From Parietaria judaica (taxonomy: Eukaryota > Streptophyta > Magnoliopsida > Rosales > Urticaceae), in the NCBI GenBank assembly GCA_954871525.1, contig OX940862.1, forward strand, positions 11,490,501 through 11,554,500: a DNA stretch of 64,000 bases. The letters are read 5' to 3'. Made by a program: the position numbers and the translations under genes. Each line of letters opens with the position of its first letter. Position 1 is the stretch's first letter. Positions 9,407-21,688 of the stretch are shown piece by piece. The notes under the pieces were generated by a model, which was given only the letters and a program-made list of their open reading frames with translations, searched no databases and was not told where the DNA came from.

Positions 9407-10194
9407 TAGAGGAGGAGCTGTAGTAATCGCCTATCCAGTGGACAAATGAAACGTGAAGAAAGAAAGATATAGTGCACAAGAGCGACAAAGTCAGCGACTG
9501 GGTTTTTGTTATTAACAATTCTTCCATGGAAGGAGATTATTAGGGTTTATTTGGGGGGATTATACCGAGTCCAAAGGGGATCAAATCCACGAAATGGATC
9601 GGTTACGTAATTACTACTACAAATAAATATTAACATACTGTGGACTGCTTCTTGGTGATCCGATAATGTCTTGATTGTCAGGAATTAAGAGACAGCTCCA
9701 CTCCATTACCATTTATTTAATATATAAAAATACATTGTTTTAAGTCTGTCACATTGAATTGAATTGAATAATTATATGGGATGAGTTCCTTCACTGTGTG
9801 ACACACTGAAAATGGGATAATCAGCTTAATGTATGTCTTTGCCGAACAGCTTGTGATTACGTTGGGTGATTCTTTCTTATAATTATAATAAATAAATTAT
9901 TTTTCAATTACAAAAAAATAAAAATAAAAAAACCAACAGCTCAACATTATAAGCAATAAGGAAAGTTGAAAATCTTTTATTGGTAATAAATACGAAAGAG
10001 TGAAGTCTTTATATTTTTGTATTGGGCTGTTAATAAGGAAAGTTAGAAGTGTCATATTAGTAGGCCTGTTTTTGTATTTGAGCCCAATAGAGATAGGCCC
10101 ACTTAGACATCTCTCTCTCCTCTGCTCGTCGGACTTGCTTTTCTCTCGCTTCATTCGTCGAGACACAAACGTTGAGATTTAGAGAAGAGAAGCC
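9407..10194. promoter_or_regulatory. Head-to-head intergenic region of NPH3 (minus) and OST1 (plus)
   Basis: The two start codons are 788 bases apart and divergent, so this segment holds both promoters. On the OST1 side, GGCCCA/TGGGCT-type motifs (ATTGGGCTG near 10021, GAGCCCAAT near 10080, TAGGCCCACTT near 10094) resemble TCP-bound site II elements common in housekeeping genes. A pyrimidine-rich block at about 10110-10150 precedes the OST1 start. Confidence 0.55.
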
Positions 10195-12855
10195 ATGGCA
10201 GGCGAGCTCAGAATCTGCGGACTCACCCTATTTATCGCCCTACTCTTCTTCTCCTTCGATGTCGCGTCCTCTTCTCACGACCTTCAGATCGTCAACGCCG
10301 AGCGCAGAGTGAGTCTCCTCACTGCTCCTCTCGATTTCGATCTGCGTATATAAAGATTTTGAATTACACAGTTTGATCTCATAAATTGTTCTTGTTTGGT
10401 GTATTGTTTGCGATTCGATTGACCTGTTGTGTTTTGACTGATCATTTTTGCAGATTGACTTGACTTCTCACATTGTTAAGGTCTTCCTGACGCTTAAGGT
10501 ATGGTTTTTCTTTCAAATTCTTTGAATTTGAAGTGGATGAAATCACTCACCTAAACTTGCTCAACTTAGAATTTTTCCACATATTCAGCTATCTCCAGAT
10601 TCATAAAATTACTAATTTGCTCTTGATTTTTAGATTAAGTACTTGTATTTTATCCAATTAGATTGAGAATGCCGGGACATCTCCTGCGTCAGAAGTTCTT
10701 CTCGCGTTTCCTCCTACCGAGGCCGATCATTTAGCCCTGGTTAAAGCGGCCGTGACGGCTGGCAAACGGAAAAAGAAGACTTACCTACCTCTCGATGTAA
10801 AACCAACGGAAATTGGCGGTGCACCAAACAGTGCCAAACATTTCACCATATCCTTGCTCAATCCACTAAGCAACGGTGAAACCGCAACGATAGAAGTGCT
10901 TTATGAACTGACACATTCCTTAGAACCTTTCCCGGCAGAGATAAGCCAGTCGGAATCCCAGTTGGTTTACTTCCGTGATAGTGCATTGATATTGTCACCG
11001 TATTTCATAAAGCAACAGTCGTCGTTTCTTAGAACACCGAGCACGAAGGTGGAATCGTTCACGAGAGTCGAATCAACTAATCGTGATCGGACGGAAATAA
11101 AGTATGGCCCGTACAGCGATCGGGCTCCTTATTCATTTTCTCCCATCATTGTGCATTTTGAGAACAACAATCCTTTCGCCGTTGTTGAGGAGCTTGTGCG
11201 CGAAGTAGAAATATCTCACTGGGGAAGCCTCACAATTACAGAGGAATATACGTTGGCTCATAAGGGTGCTCAGCATAAAGGTGTCTTCTCAAGGTAATGT
11301 CGATCTCTCTCATATTATTCCGTACTTTTCTTGTGTTACTATGACTAATCGTTAAAGCTTCCTTTTGGCAGGGTTGAATACCAATCCAGGCCGTCTCACA
11401 GCGGTGTCTCTTCATTCAAGAATCTACTAGTGAGACTGCCACCTCGGGTTCACTCAGTCTACTACCGAGATGGCATAGGGAACATTTCGTCGTCGCATTT
11501 ACGCACAAATAATCAGAAGGTATTGTTCTTTTTTCTAACACTGTTCTCCGCTAATGGAATTGTCTGTAAGATAATACATTTGATGTGCACATCTTGCAAC
11601 ACTGATCAATAAGAATTCACTAGTAAGCTTTATTATTGAATGCAATTCTTATGGGATATATTTACCAATTATTATTCACTAGTGGGTCGTTCATTTGCAA
11701 ATGACCAGCAAGATCTATAGTATAATAGGTCAACAATTGATCGAAACTTTTTAAATTGTCCCAATCCCAAATAAGATTTGCTACGTATTACGACCCAATA
11801 TTCAATCTCGAAAACAGGAGCTTCGCCATACTTCACAAACCCAACGTCTTTTTTTAGAGGGGTCAAAGTGTTGAAATGTCTTAAATATATCGTATTTGAA
11901 TGTTGCAGTCGGAACTTGAGATCGAGCCAAGATATCCTTTGTTTGGAGGATGGAAAGCTACATTTAAGATCGGCTATGGCCTGCCATTGCAAGACTTTCT
12001 CTTCGAGGCTGCAGATGGCAAGCGGTACCTCAACTTCACCTTCGGTTGCCCTCTTTCCAATGCAGTTGTTGACAAGTTAACCCTCAAAGTGCGTGTCTAT
12101 CTGTTCCACTTCTTTCTTTTTCTTGCATTTTTGGATTAAACCAGTAAAAAAAAAAATTGGGGATTATGATGTCATAGGTGGTATTGCCGGAGGGATCAAA
12201 AGACCCGACAGTTGTGATTCCTTTTCCCGTGGAAGAACATCTTGAGGTAATCAATACATATAAGCACTTTCATCGAATCATATACTGTAACTGACTTTGG
12301 AAGTGTCTAATGTTTGATTCTTTATCTTCCATTATGACTTTTGCAGACCAAATATTCATACCTTGATGTCATCGGAAGGCCAGTGGTGGTTCTTGAAAAG
12401 AAAAACGTCGTCCCAGAACACGGTTCTCCTTTCCAGGTACTTCCGAGAATTCATACTCATTGGATCCAAAGCTCCTTATGAAACTGCCAATATTTATACC
12501 TTGAGTCAGTAAAGCACTTGCAAGCAAACTAGGAGGTGAAATTATTTCTGCATAATGAGCCAAAATTAATACTCTTATAAATTCGTTGGCCGTGTTCGAA
12601 CAACGAAAATGTAAAATGAAGTCATGACTGAATAATTACAAAATGCACGCTGTGAAATATATGGCTTATAAAGTTCTATGTGCGTTGTTATAATATAATA
12701 ACTAGTGACAAAATTACTTTTGTTTGCAGGTTTACTACAGCTTCAACCCGGTGTTCATGCTCGCCGAGCCATTAATGCTGGTCACAGCATTCTTCTTGTT
12801 TTTCGTGGCTAGCGTAGCTTACATCCATGTCGATCTGTCCTTGAGCAGCAAGTGA
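10195..12855 (+). CDS. OST1B: Oligosaccharyltransferase subunit 1 (ribophorin I), short OST1B-type
   Basis: Eight exons: 10195-10308, 10454-10498, 10662-11293, 11372-11519, 11909-12088, 12178-12246, 12347-12436 and 12730-12855. They join to 1,404 bases (467 residues). Ribophorin I is a subunit of the ER oligosaccharyltransferase that N-glycosylates nascent proteins; it sits next to the translocon and helps present substrates. Residues 1-26 form a signal peptide with the hydrophobic run LTLFIALLFFSFDVA. The lumenal ribophorin I domain follows (HDLQIVNAERRIDLTSHIVK). One membrane segment lies near the C-terminus (LMLVTAFFLFFVASVAYIHV), then a very short tail. The length matches the short plant form (Arabidopsis OST1B, about 464 residues) and not the longer OST1A (about 614), which has a cytosolic extension. 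The stop at 12853 directly follows the membrane span, so the short form is encoded here. Confidence 0.95.
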
Positions 12856-15391
12856 TTAACGTTGACGGTGTTTCTAGAAATTTCATTCGAATTTTGTAGC
12901 GGAATCGAAGAAAAGCTTTTGATTGTAACAATGTAGAATCTAGAACCAACGGCATTACAAAGAAATTATCATATCAATATGAAGTTAGACTTGCATATAT
13001 TTTCAGCTTTTTTTAAGACAATTAAGTATGCGACACGAATATTAAATAGATCAGTTTCTCAGCAATAATTGGTTAAGATCTTCAGAGGCTATTATTTTGC
13101 TTTGTCACTGAAACAGTCACTTTTTTGTGTCACAACATGTGGGATAACTGCATATTTTTTTCTTTTTCTTTTATATATATATATATATGAGGATCTTTGG
13201 ATTTCACTCCTACGGATAACTGCATATGAACCGACGAGGAACGACATAACTACAGTCGAGCCCGACGGTATAATAAAATTCAAAAATGAGTTATTGAAGT
13301 TCAGCACGGGCATCAGTTCCGTGGATGATCTTAAAAAAGACGAGTATACTCGGTCTTTTCGCTTCTGTATTTGTATCTAAACATGTTTATTTAGATGAGT
13401 GTTATTGTGTTAAATAAGGTTGAGAGACATACAATAATAGTCAACGAATTTTTGTTTACTTGAAAAAGTAAAAGTAAATGTCCAAAGGAAAGGAACAAAG
13501 TTGGTATAATTTTTCATCACAGTTGATCGTTATGTAAGTTGGTAATATACTATATATATTATATTTTAAGTCAAACAATGAATAATTAGCTCCTAAAAGA
13601 AATGTTCAAATGCAATTATGATTTTTTTTCTTTTTTCGACAACATGATATCAAAGGTTACAAGTAACCCACCGAACAATGAAGTCAGATAGAGAGAAGAA
13701 TTACCCTTTGATTGTAATTTACAACACTTTTGCTACATGTATATTATATACTCACTTCACTTCTTTACTTGACTATATATATATATATATATATATAACA
13801 ATATAACATATAATTGATATGGACTTAACTTATTATGGGCACTATAGGGTGTTGATTCCAACATCAATTTAATGGCACAACATGCCATCAATCTTAAATA
13901 CCATTTTCCTTAGAAACAATAAGGTCAAACCAAGGTTCTTTATCGGGTTCCAAGCTTTATTTATTACACTATATATATACATATACATATACATGTATAT
14001 TGGAGACCCTTTACATCAATGACGAATGTGTGTGCATGCTGTAAGTACACCTAAAAAATGTATATCAAAAAACAATATGAATACGAGAACACAATAAATA
14101 AAGTTGTATCTTCTGCAAAGAGATAGAAAATATTAACATTGAAATTTAATTTTCATTTTCATTAGTTTTATATATCTATCTATATAGTTTCATGAACAAT
14201 GAAAACTGTATTCTTAACTTCATGAGCAAAATTATTATAGCGTGGTAGATAGATCTAAATCCGAAAATCTAGGGACGAAAAATATATGACTAGTTTCCAA
14301 GAGAAAGAAACAAAGATTGGGAATTTGATTTGACAAAGTAAAAGGACAGCGAATTTTTATTAAGAGATTAATTTAAGGAATGAATTGATTATTTAAGCAC
14401 TAATAATCACCATGCAATTTCGCAGCTCAAAACTCTCAATTTTAGTAAAATGCCAACCACACTTTTCCATGGCTGTTTTCGTTTCTTTTGTACCAAATAT
14501 GAAGATTTAATAATTTAATATATGTAAACCTAGATTTGTTTGTAAAAATTAGTTGAAATCTGGATTAATTACAGGTGATAATTACAAGCTATCATTAATT
14601 ATTCTATATACTAAACAACCATTCTCCCTTACGATTAGGTTTCACTTCGTTTTAACGTAGACGCCTTGTAATATTTATACGCGCAATTACCGTTCTGCCC
14701 TCCACCATGCTTATGTGGCCTCACAAGCTTACGTAATTATGATACTAATGATGACTTTAATGAAAGACTATTAAGTGTGAAGATAATATTATTATGTAGG
14801 CATGCACCTACTATTTATATTCATTTAATAACTTTTTGTTTTCTTCAAGACATGGCATGGCAGATCAGACGCACATAAACTTTGGTATTTATGCCTTAAT
14901 AGTACCTAAAGAATTTTATTACAAATGTAATAATACCTAAAAAATAATGTAACAAACTCGTTACTGTTAAATAACAATTCTCAGTTATTTATTCAAAAAC
15001 CGGGTTTGGGACGGCACAGGTATATAACAAGGTAAAAATTGCACCCATAATAATTAAGAATTATGTTAATGAAATGTTATTAAATCTTAATATAGATTGG
15101 TATGAAGTATGATAATAACTTTGTATTAATTAAAAACTATAAAGGGTAAAGATGGAATTTAAGACGTTGAATCTCTCTCTCTCTTTCTCAATTACAAAAG
15201 AAGTTGTAATATATTTAAAACCGCAAGAAAAGAAAGAGAGAAGAAAATCGCCATTGATTCTCTGATTCCCTCTTCTGGGATCGGAGGATCATCATCGTCA
15301 TCATCTTCTTCTTCCTTCATATCTCTCTCTATATATCTCCGGAAAGCCATGGAGTTTCATTGACAGAGCTTCTGAATCATCATCAATAATA
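12856..15391. other. Intergenic region OST1 to EDR2-like
   Basis: About 2.5 kb of AT-rich sequence with (AT)n runs near 13170 and 13776-13797. A 14-base direct repeat, GGATAACTGCATAT, lies at 13142 and 13214. The 103-codon frame at 13069-13380 has no recognisable domain. A CT-rich stretch (about 15173-15190) and the TC-rich leader before 15392 belong to the EDR2-like promoter and 5' UTR. Confidence 0.6.
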
Positions 15392-18300
15392 ATGGCGAAA
15401 ATGGAAGGCTGGCTTTTCCTGATTCGTTTCAATCGTCTGGGTTTGCAGTATTCTCGCAGAAGGTACTTCGTTCTCAACCACCATCTCCTCACAAGCTTCA
15501 AGACCATCCCAATCTCCCACCAACAGCAACAGGTATATATATATATTTCTATACATGTTTTAATTATATGCTTAATTTGATGGCATTTCTCTGTTATATT
15601 AATATTGAATAATTTAGTCCACTTGTTTTGTTTTATGATATATGTTTATGATTAAATCATAATATAAAGTAGGTAATTTGGATTAGAAATGTTTTGAGTA
15701 GTTTCTTCCTGCACAAGCAAAGCAATGATCGAGTTCGTATTTGAGCCATAAGTTAATTTGTTTCAGGAAACATCAAGAAGCGCAATGATCGACTCGTGGA
15801 TTCGTGTCACGGATAACGGAAGAGAGACTTTGCACCGAAAAGTATATCAATCATACATTCATAATTACTTTTATTTTCTTCATTGTCATTACAAATAATC
15901 ACAATCACTGTCTCTCAGGTGTTCTTCATTTTTACCATCTACAACACCTCCAATCACAATGATCAGCTCAAGGTGTGCAAATTCAATTCTCTTCGTTTTT
16001 TTTTATCAAGTCTCTGATACCGGCTTATGTTCAATTTTCGAAAGTTGGGAGCGAGCAGTCCGGAAGAAGCAGCGAGATGGATTCGTTCTTTGCAAGACGC
16101 GGCTTTGGAGGTATCCAGCATTGCTATGAAAATTATTATATTCCGAGAGTTTATAACCGCAGTGTTTTGCAGGAGTGTCAATATCCGGAGAAGGATTTCG
16201 TGGGGTGCTCCAAGAGAAAATGGTCGTCTTTAAGGTCTAGAAATATGCGTTTTCTCTGCGTTGCCTTGCATATCGTAATATCTCGATGATTATTTATAAT
16301 TGAGAGAATTTGTGTCTACAGATTGCGCGGTTCGAAAAGAAGAGAAAAACAATATTCTATCGACTGGACTTTTTCGTCAATTGTGCAGTCTGATTCAATG
16401 GCGTCAGATGTTATCGCTCCCTCACCGTGGAAGATCTTTGGCTGTCAGAACGGTGAGTCCCTCAGGTTTCTTATCATTGCTTCAAGAGTCAAAGTCAAAC
16501 GTTTCAGCTTATAAGTTTTGTGTTGCTTTCTCAGGATTGAGGCTTTTCAAAGAAGCAAAAGACGGAGATTCCCGCGGAAGGGTACGTTTCCCTTCTAAAA
16601 TTACGTCGTTTCTGTCGAATGTTTGGCCTAATTTTGTTCGTAATCTTGACAGCATTGGGACGATCATCCAGCCATTATGGCAGTGGGAATCGTTGACGGG
16701 ACATCCGAGGCAATTTTTCGAACTCTTATGTCCCTCGGTTCCTCAAGATCAGAGTAAGATGATAGATTTCTGTTCTTGACAATGGATTTTCTGTTTCTTT
16801 TTTGCTGAACTATGGAGTGCTATGCGCAGATGGGATTTCTGTTTCTACCAAGGCAGCGTGGTGGAACACCTCGACGGCCATACCGACATAATTCACAAGC
16901 TTCTTTACAGCGATTGGCTTCCATGGTAAAATCCCGCAACTGAATACCTTGTGAAGCAAGTCATCATTAAATGAAACCATTATACTGACATCTCCGTTTT
17001 CTTTCTTTAGGGGAATGCGACGCAGAGATCTACTGGTGCGTCGCTATTGGAGAAGAGAAGACGACGGAACATACGGTAAATTCTAATAACAGAATAAAGA
17101 TACTTTTCCATGAGTACTATTTAAATTTTATTTCCCTGTTGTTTGTTACAGTAACTCTTTACCATTCCGTGATTCATAAGAAATGTCCGCCGCGGAAGGG
17201 ATACGTTCGTGCCTGCCTTAAAAGTAATGTACGATCTTACCATACCGTGATTTTCGATGTTCAATATAGAATTATTCATACGAGAACACGATTTTGAAAC
17301 GTTTCAGGTGGAGGGTTTGTGGTGAGTCCGATAAATCAAGGGAAACAGTCGCTCGTGAGACACATGCTTGCCATCGATTGGAAGTACTGGAAATTATATC
17401 TCCGACCGTCTTCTGCAAGATCGATCACGATCAGCATGCTCGAGAGACTCGCCGGTAATTTCGTTGTTTCAGACTAGGACAACAATATACATCAAAATTT
17501 GCAGCTCACCGCGATTGTGTTTCGCAGCGCTGAGGGAGCTTTTCAGGTACAAATCCGGAAATGACACGTCTGAAGAGAGGAATTCTGTCGGATTTTTAAC
17601 TCAAAGCTTGAAAGAGGAAATTGAGAATGAAGCTCAATATTCGGAGGAAGCTAAGGAGATGGAAGAAGATAATTCGGAGCGACCGGTTTCGGGACGTAAG
17701 AGCTTAACGGAGATGAACGATGCTGCAGATGAGTTCTTTGATGTTTGCGAACCGGGAGATTCTGCCCAGTTGGATAGCGAGTGGTCTCCCGAACTTACTA
17801 GAGAAGAACAGATATCGCCGGTACTTACTGAGTAGGCTAGAGCACGAATTATGCATGTATTTTTTTTACTATGTAATCAGTTCTTGGAGACGGATTTATA
17901 TCTGTAATCTCGAGAAATATAGTTCTGAATTCATGTTTTCATGAATAATTTTATAAATTTTGTTCAAAATATACAATATTCTTGTTGCTTGATAGCATTG
18001 TTGCTTACAGGTACAGACTCTGTCCCAGCCCAAACTCTCCTCGGCTGCGGTTTTCGTGAAAAAACTTCAAGATCTCAGAGGTACAGAAACACCGATAACG
18101 CCCTTCGAGAAAACAACATATCAAATGTTTCTTAACATCGATCTTGCTCTACTATGCAGTTCAGAAGAAGGGGTATGTGGGTTCGCATGATGGGGCGCGG
18201 GAAGGCAGTACGTCATGCGTCCACGGTGCCACTCTCCCTAAGGACGTCACTTGCGCTCTTCCCTGTAGCTGGTCGGCGGGCGATCCCTCCTCGTTTTTAG

Positions 18301-19463
18301 TTCGTGGAGCAAACTATTTACGAGATCGTCAGAAGGTATAGTTCACTCTCTCCTCGAGAGTAGTAACAACTTGAAAGAGAGTGAATGATAAACACGTCTT
18401 GCTTCGCCAGATCACGGCAAGAGACACCTCGATGCAACTGGTTGGCGTGGACTGGCTTAAATCCGACAAACGGGAAGACAATCTTGGAAGCCGTCCGAAC
18501 AGCATCGTTCAGGTTCGCTCTCTTAAGATTATCCGCAACATTCTATCATAATGTTTGAGTGATCTTGTGAGCTGGGGTTTTGTTAAGCAGAAATATGCGG
18601 ATATGGGCGGACCGGAGTTCTTCTTCATCGTCAACATTCAAGTGAGACACTTCTTTCAAATCCTTACATGCATTTGATTTGTGAAAAAACATGTTGATGG
18701 AAAAAAACGCAGGTCCCTGGAGGCGGCACGAATATGCACACACTGGCAATGTATTACGTGACGAAAGCGCCTCTCGAAGAGAATCCGCTGCTTCTGAGCT
18801 TCATTAACGGGGACGACGCCTTCAGGAATTCGCGGTTCAAGCTCATTCCCTACATCTCCAAGGTAATTTGCCAACAAAACTCATAGGACACCACCTGACA
18901 ATCAAACCGGAAACTCATTAAGCTGATAGAATCATAGCAAATCAAATATTTTTTATAAAAGTCAACCAGCAGTACCGGTCAGCGATCCCGGTTTGACCGG
19001 ATGTTGGTGTTGGTGGTGTCTTAGGGGTCGTGGATCGTGAAGCAGAGCGTGGGGAAGAAGGCTTGCTTGGTGGGTCAAGCCCTGGAAACTCTCTACTTTC
19101 GCGGCACAAACTACTTCGAGGTAACTACTCTTACCAGACTTTACTTAATGCTCTCTTCTGCTCTGTTCTGTTGGTTGATGAATGAATGGTTTGGATCGGA
19201 AGGTGGAGATCGACGTGGCATCATCGACGGTGGCGAGGGGAGTGGTGAGTCTTGTCCTTGGATACCTCAACAATCTCGTCATCGAAATGGCCTTCTTAAT
19301 CCAGGTACTACTACTACTAACTAATCTCTCATTTGAAATTGATTGATTGATTAAGAAAATAATCATATGATTTCGGCAGGCGAACACGGCGGAGGAGCTT
19401 CCGGAAGTACTGCTCGGGACTTGCAGGCTTAACCATTTGGATGCTTCCAAACAACAACAATAA
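15392..19463 (+). CDS. PH-START-DUF1336 protein (EDR2-like)
   Basis: Twenty-one exons: 15392-15532, 15767-15841, 15919-15972, 16045-16110, 16173-16234, 16322-16452, 16535-16581, 16653-16753, 16830-16925, 17011-17075, 17152-17223, 17308-17454, 17528-17820, 18011-18080, 18160-18335, 18411-18512, 18591-18641, 18713-18862, 19025-19120, 19203-19304 and 19380-19463. The joined 2,181 bases encode 726 residues. Domains in order: a PH domain (about 1-112, starting EGWLFLIRFNRLGLQYSRRR), a START lipid-binding domain (about 180-390, with WDDHPAIMAVGIVDGTSEAI), an acidic linker (about 395-455) and the C-terminal DUF1336/EDR2_C domain (about 475-715). EDR2-type proteins bind phosphoinositides at endomembranes and restrain pathogen-induced cell death. 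The PH region (GASSPEEAARWIRSLQDAAL) looks closer to the paralogous Arabidopsis group that includes At2g28320 and At5g35180 than to EDR2 itself. That placement is from memory and needs a tree. Confidence 0.93.
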
Positions 19464-20084
19464 TAATATTAATATCATCTTCTTCTCCATTGTATTCTTC
19501 AATTGATGTGTCTTGGATGATGGTATAATAAACAAGAATTTACACTTACTTTGGAAGCTAATATCTTTAAATGTTTAACTTACTTTTTAGCGATGTGGCA
19601 CTACAATATATTAGTATTTATGTTCAAAAATATATATATATATATATATATAAAAAGTATGGGCTCTTAAGGGAAATAGCGAATTTGAAACATAGGTTTT
19701 GCAAATTGGCTATTTGGTGCAATTTCTCTATAAGTATTTGGACGCGCTTTAATTTGTATCTCTATCTTTGCGTAGTTCTTCACTTTATAAATCGAGTATT
19801 TGAAATTGAACTTTATAGTGGTAAGTAAGATTCTCTGTGAAGAAGCAAATCCAAACTATATTTTCTGTTAATCCGACATAATCCAATTCAAAAAGTTGAC
19901 AAAGTCAAACATGCATAACAATGTTAACTTATTATAAGTCTAGAAAGTGAAATTATTTGGTATATGCAAAAGAAATACGTCGTCTGTTGTGGCATTCAAA
20001 CTAACGGCTATCGCACGTTTGGATTCAATTTAGCCTTCTCGCAAGGTCTCAGAACGAGCCTGCTTGTCGAAACCGGACCATTAT
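19464..20084. other. Intergenic region with a transposon-end relic
   Basis: After the EDR2-like 3' end there is a (TA)n run near 19630-19652. At about 19672-19730 a segment reads inverted as TTGCACCAAATAGCCAA, the same end motif as the element at 405-1521. No partner end is seen nearby. Confidence 0.5.
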
Positions 20085-20698
20085 TGTTGGGTATCCCTCC
20101 TCTTTCGAGGTCCAACAATGTGGGTTATTTTTGTCCCATTGATCCATGAAGTCTAGGTCATAAATGACTTAGATGAGATAATGAAAAGAAAGAGTGAACA
20201 AAAGAGAGAAAACAAGAGAAAGAGAGCAAATTCGCGGTTCCTGCCCAGTTTCGTCGATCCTCAGGAAAATTGTCATTGTGCACTCGTCCACCATATACGT
20301 TCCTAAGATAGAGATGTACGTTTTGGACAAAATCGTCGTGATTTTTGGTGGAGATGTGTTTTGGAGCTTTCTAGGTCGGTCTGAAGAGTGGAAACCAGTG
20401 GCTGATTTGTGAGAACGTTTGTCACAAATTCTTCTCATGCTTATTGTTGTAATCCAAGATTCGATCTTGATGATGATGTATGCCTCTAGTTTTATGTAGG
20501 GAAGACTTCATTTGTACCTCATTCTTGATTATAGTGGATTTTAAGCGACCTACGGGTCCTGTGGTTTTTTTTATCTGTTTTGGGATTTTTCACGCTAAAT
20601 TGTCTCGTGTTCGTGATTGTGTTTCGATTATTATCGCCTTCATATTTCAACGGCTATTGGGAGAGATGAGATTAAGTTGCGTTGCGCTTCTCCCAACA
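20085..20698 (+). mobile_element. Solo LTR, second copy of the 1963-2609 family
   Basis: The sequence is the inverted counterpart of the LTR at 1963-2609 along its whole length, including the pyrimidine-rich block, the GTGGATTTTAAGCGACC block and the GTTGCGTTGCG block near one end. It starts TGTTGGGT and ends TCCCAACA. ATTAT precedes it at 20080-20084. The same five bases occur at 20702-20706, three bases beyond the expected border, so the target duplication is suggestive but not exact. No coding internal region is present. Relative to the other copy it has scattered substitutions, a short deletion and a short insertion near the left terminus. Confidence 0.88.
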
Positions 20699-20776
20699 AA
20701 AATTATCCGGGTGGCTTTGATCACATTGTCGACGTTGTTTAAGTAAAAGTATAACAAGAGAATAATCTTGCCATAT

Positions 20777-20896
20777 AAACGACAGGAAACTGATAAAAAG
20801 ACAGAAAATACTAACGGCGTGAAACGACATATAGGACTGGAAAAAACGACATGAGATTGAAGAAGAAAAAAGAGAGGCGTGGATACATAAAACGAC
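20777..20896. repeat. Upstream AAACGAC motif cluster in the ERDJ2 promoter
   Basis: AAACGAC occurs at 20777, 20822, 20844 and 20890, about 60-190 bases upstream of the pyrimidine-rich ERDJ2 leader (from about 20955). A 19-base match, CTTGCCATATAAACGACAG, at 20767-20785 recurs exactly downstream of ERDJ2 at 24842-24860. The role is unknown; it could be a regulatory motif array or a repeat family. Confidence 0.65.
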
Positions 20897-20949
20897 AGGG
20901 AAAAGCAATAGTAATATTATATTGATATATTTGGTAGAGAAACATTATT

Positions 20950-21688
20950 AATAAATCACTTGTCTCTCTCGCTCCTCTCTTTCTCTCTCATCGCCACTTC
21001 CTCTCCTTCCGACCGTCCTCTCCGTCGCTCCGAGGTTAGACTTTACTTCTCTCAGATTCGGCCTCATGCTCACTCCATGATCTTTAGCTTTTCTTCTTTT
21101 GATTTTTAATCGATTTTCTTTTTAAGTTTTTGTTCGATTTCCCCAAAACTCGATTCGGATCGGAAAACGACTGAATTTGATTGTTGTATCAGTGCTTGAG
21201 CTCAATTCTAGGCTGGGTTTAATGTCACGAGCTATTTCCAATGACCGTGTTTACTGAATTTTGTTGCAACAAAGGGTTTTCCTTGGATTGCCATTTTTGG
21301 ATCTCGCTTGAGTTGACTTATAGGGCAGTTTGAATTCTGGGAGAGAATAGGAAATATGATTGATGTGTCTCAGACCGGCTGAGTCGAAGACTGTTTTTGC
21401 GTTATAATGGTGGGCACTGTTGATCTAAGGTGTGTTTTCGTTTTCAGGCGAGCGTTCGGGCTTTTATTTTCGGTACCGGGTCGACAACATTGCTGAATTA
21501 GAACGCGGGTCATATTTGTTTTGATAGTTGTTGCTTACTGGTACCGGGTCGACAACATTGTTCGATTTCGTATATGTTTGCTTTGTTTTGGCCAATTTTT
21601 CGATATGACTTTTGAATTCAATTCAACTTCCCCGTGTTCAGGTTATGATTAGCGTGATAACTTTAGTTTTTTGAAACAGATTGTAGCA
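20950..21688 (+). promoter_or_regulatory. ERDJ2 leader with a 5' UTR intron
   Basis: A TC-rich leader (about 20955-21032) ends at a plausible donor, CCGAG|GTTAG. The acceptor TTTTTTGAAACAG lies just before the segment carrying the ATG at 21689. That gives a 5' UTR intron of about 0.65 kb, a common arrangement in plant housekeeping genes. Within it, a 21-base stretch beginning GGTACCGGGTCGAC is repeated exactly at 21472 and 21540. Confidence 0.55.
21472..21560. repeat. Exact 21-bp direct repeat in the ERDJ2 leader intron
   Basis: The two copies, 21472-21492 and 21540-21560, are 68 bases apart start to start. Each begins GGTACCGGGTCGACAACATT. The sequence between them is not repetitive. Confidence 0.9.

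Noticed and set aside
13069..13380. 103-codon frame after OST1
   Set aside because: It is low in complexity with an (AT)n-coded YIYIY stretch and has no homology I recognise.
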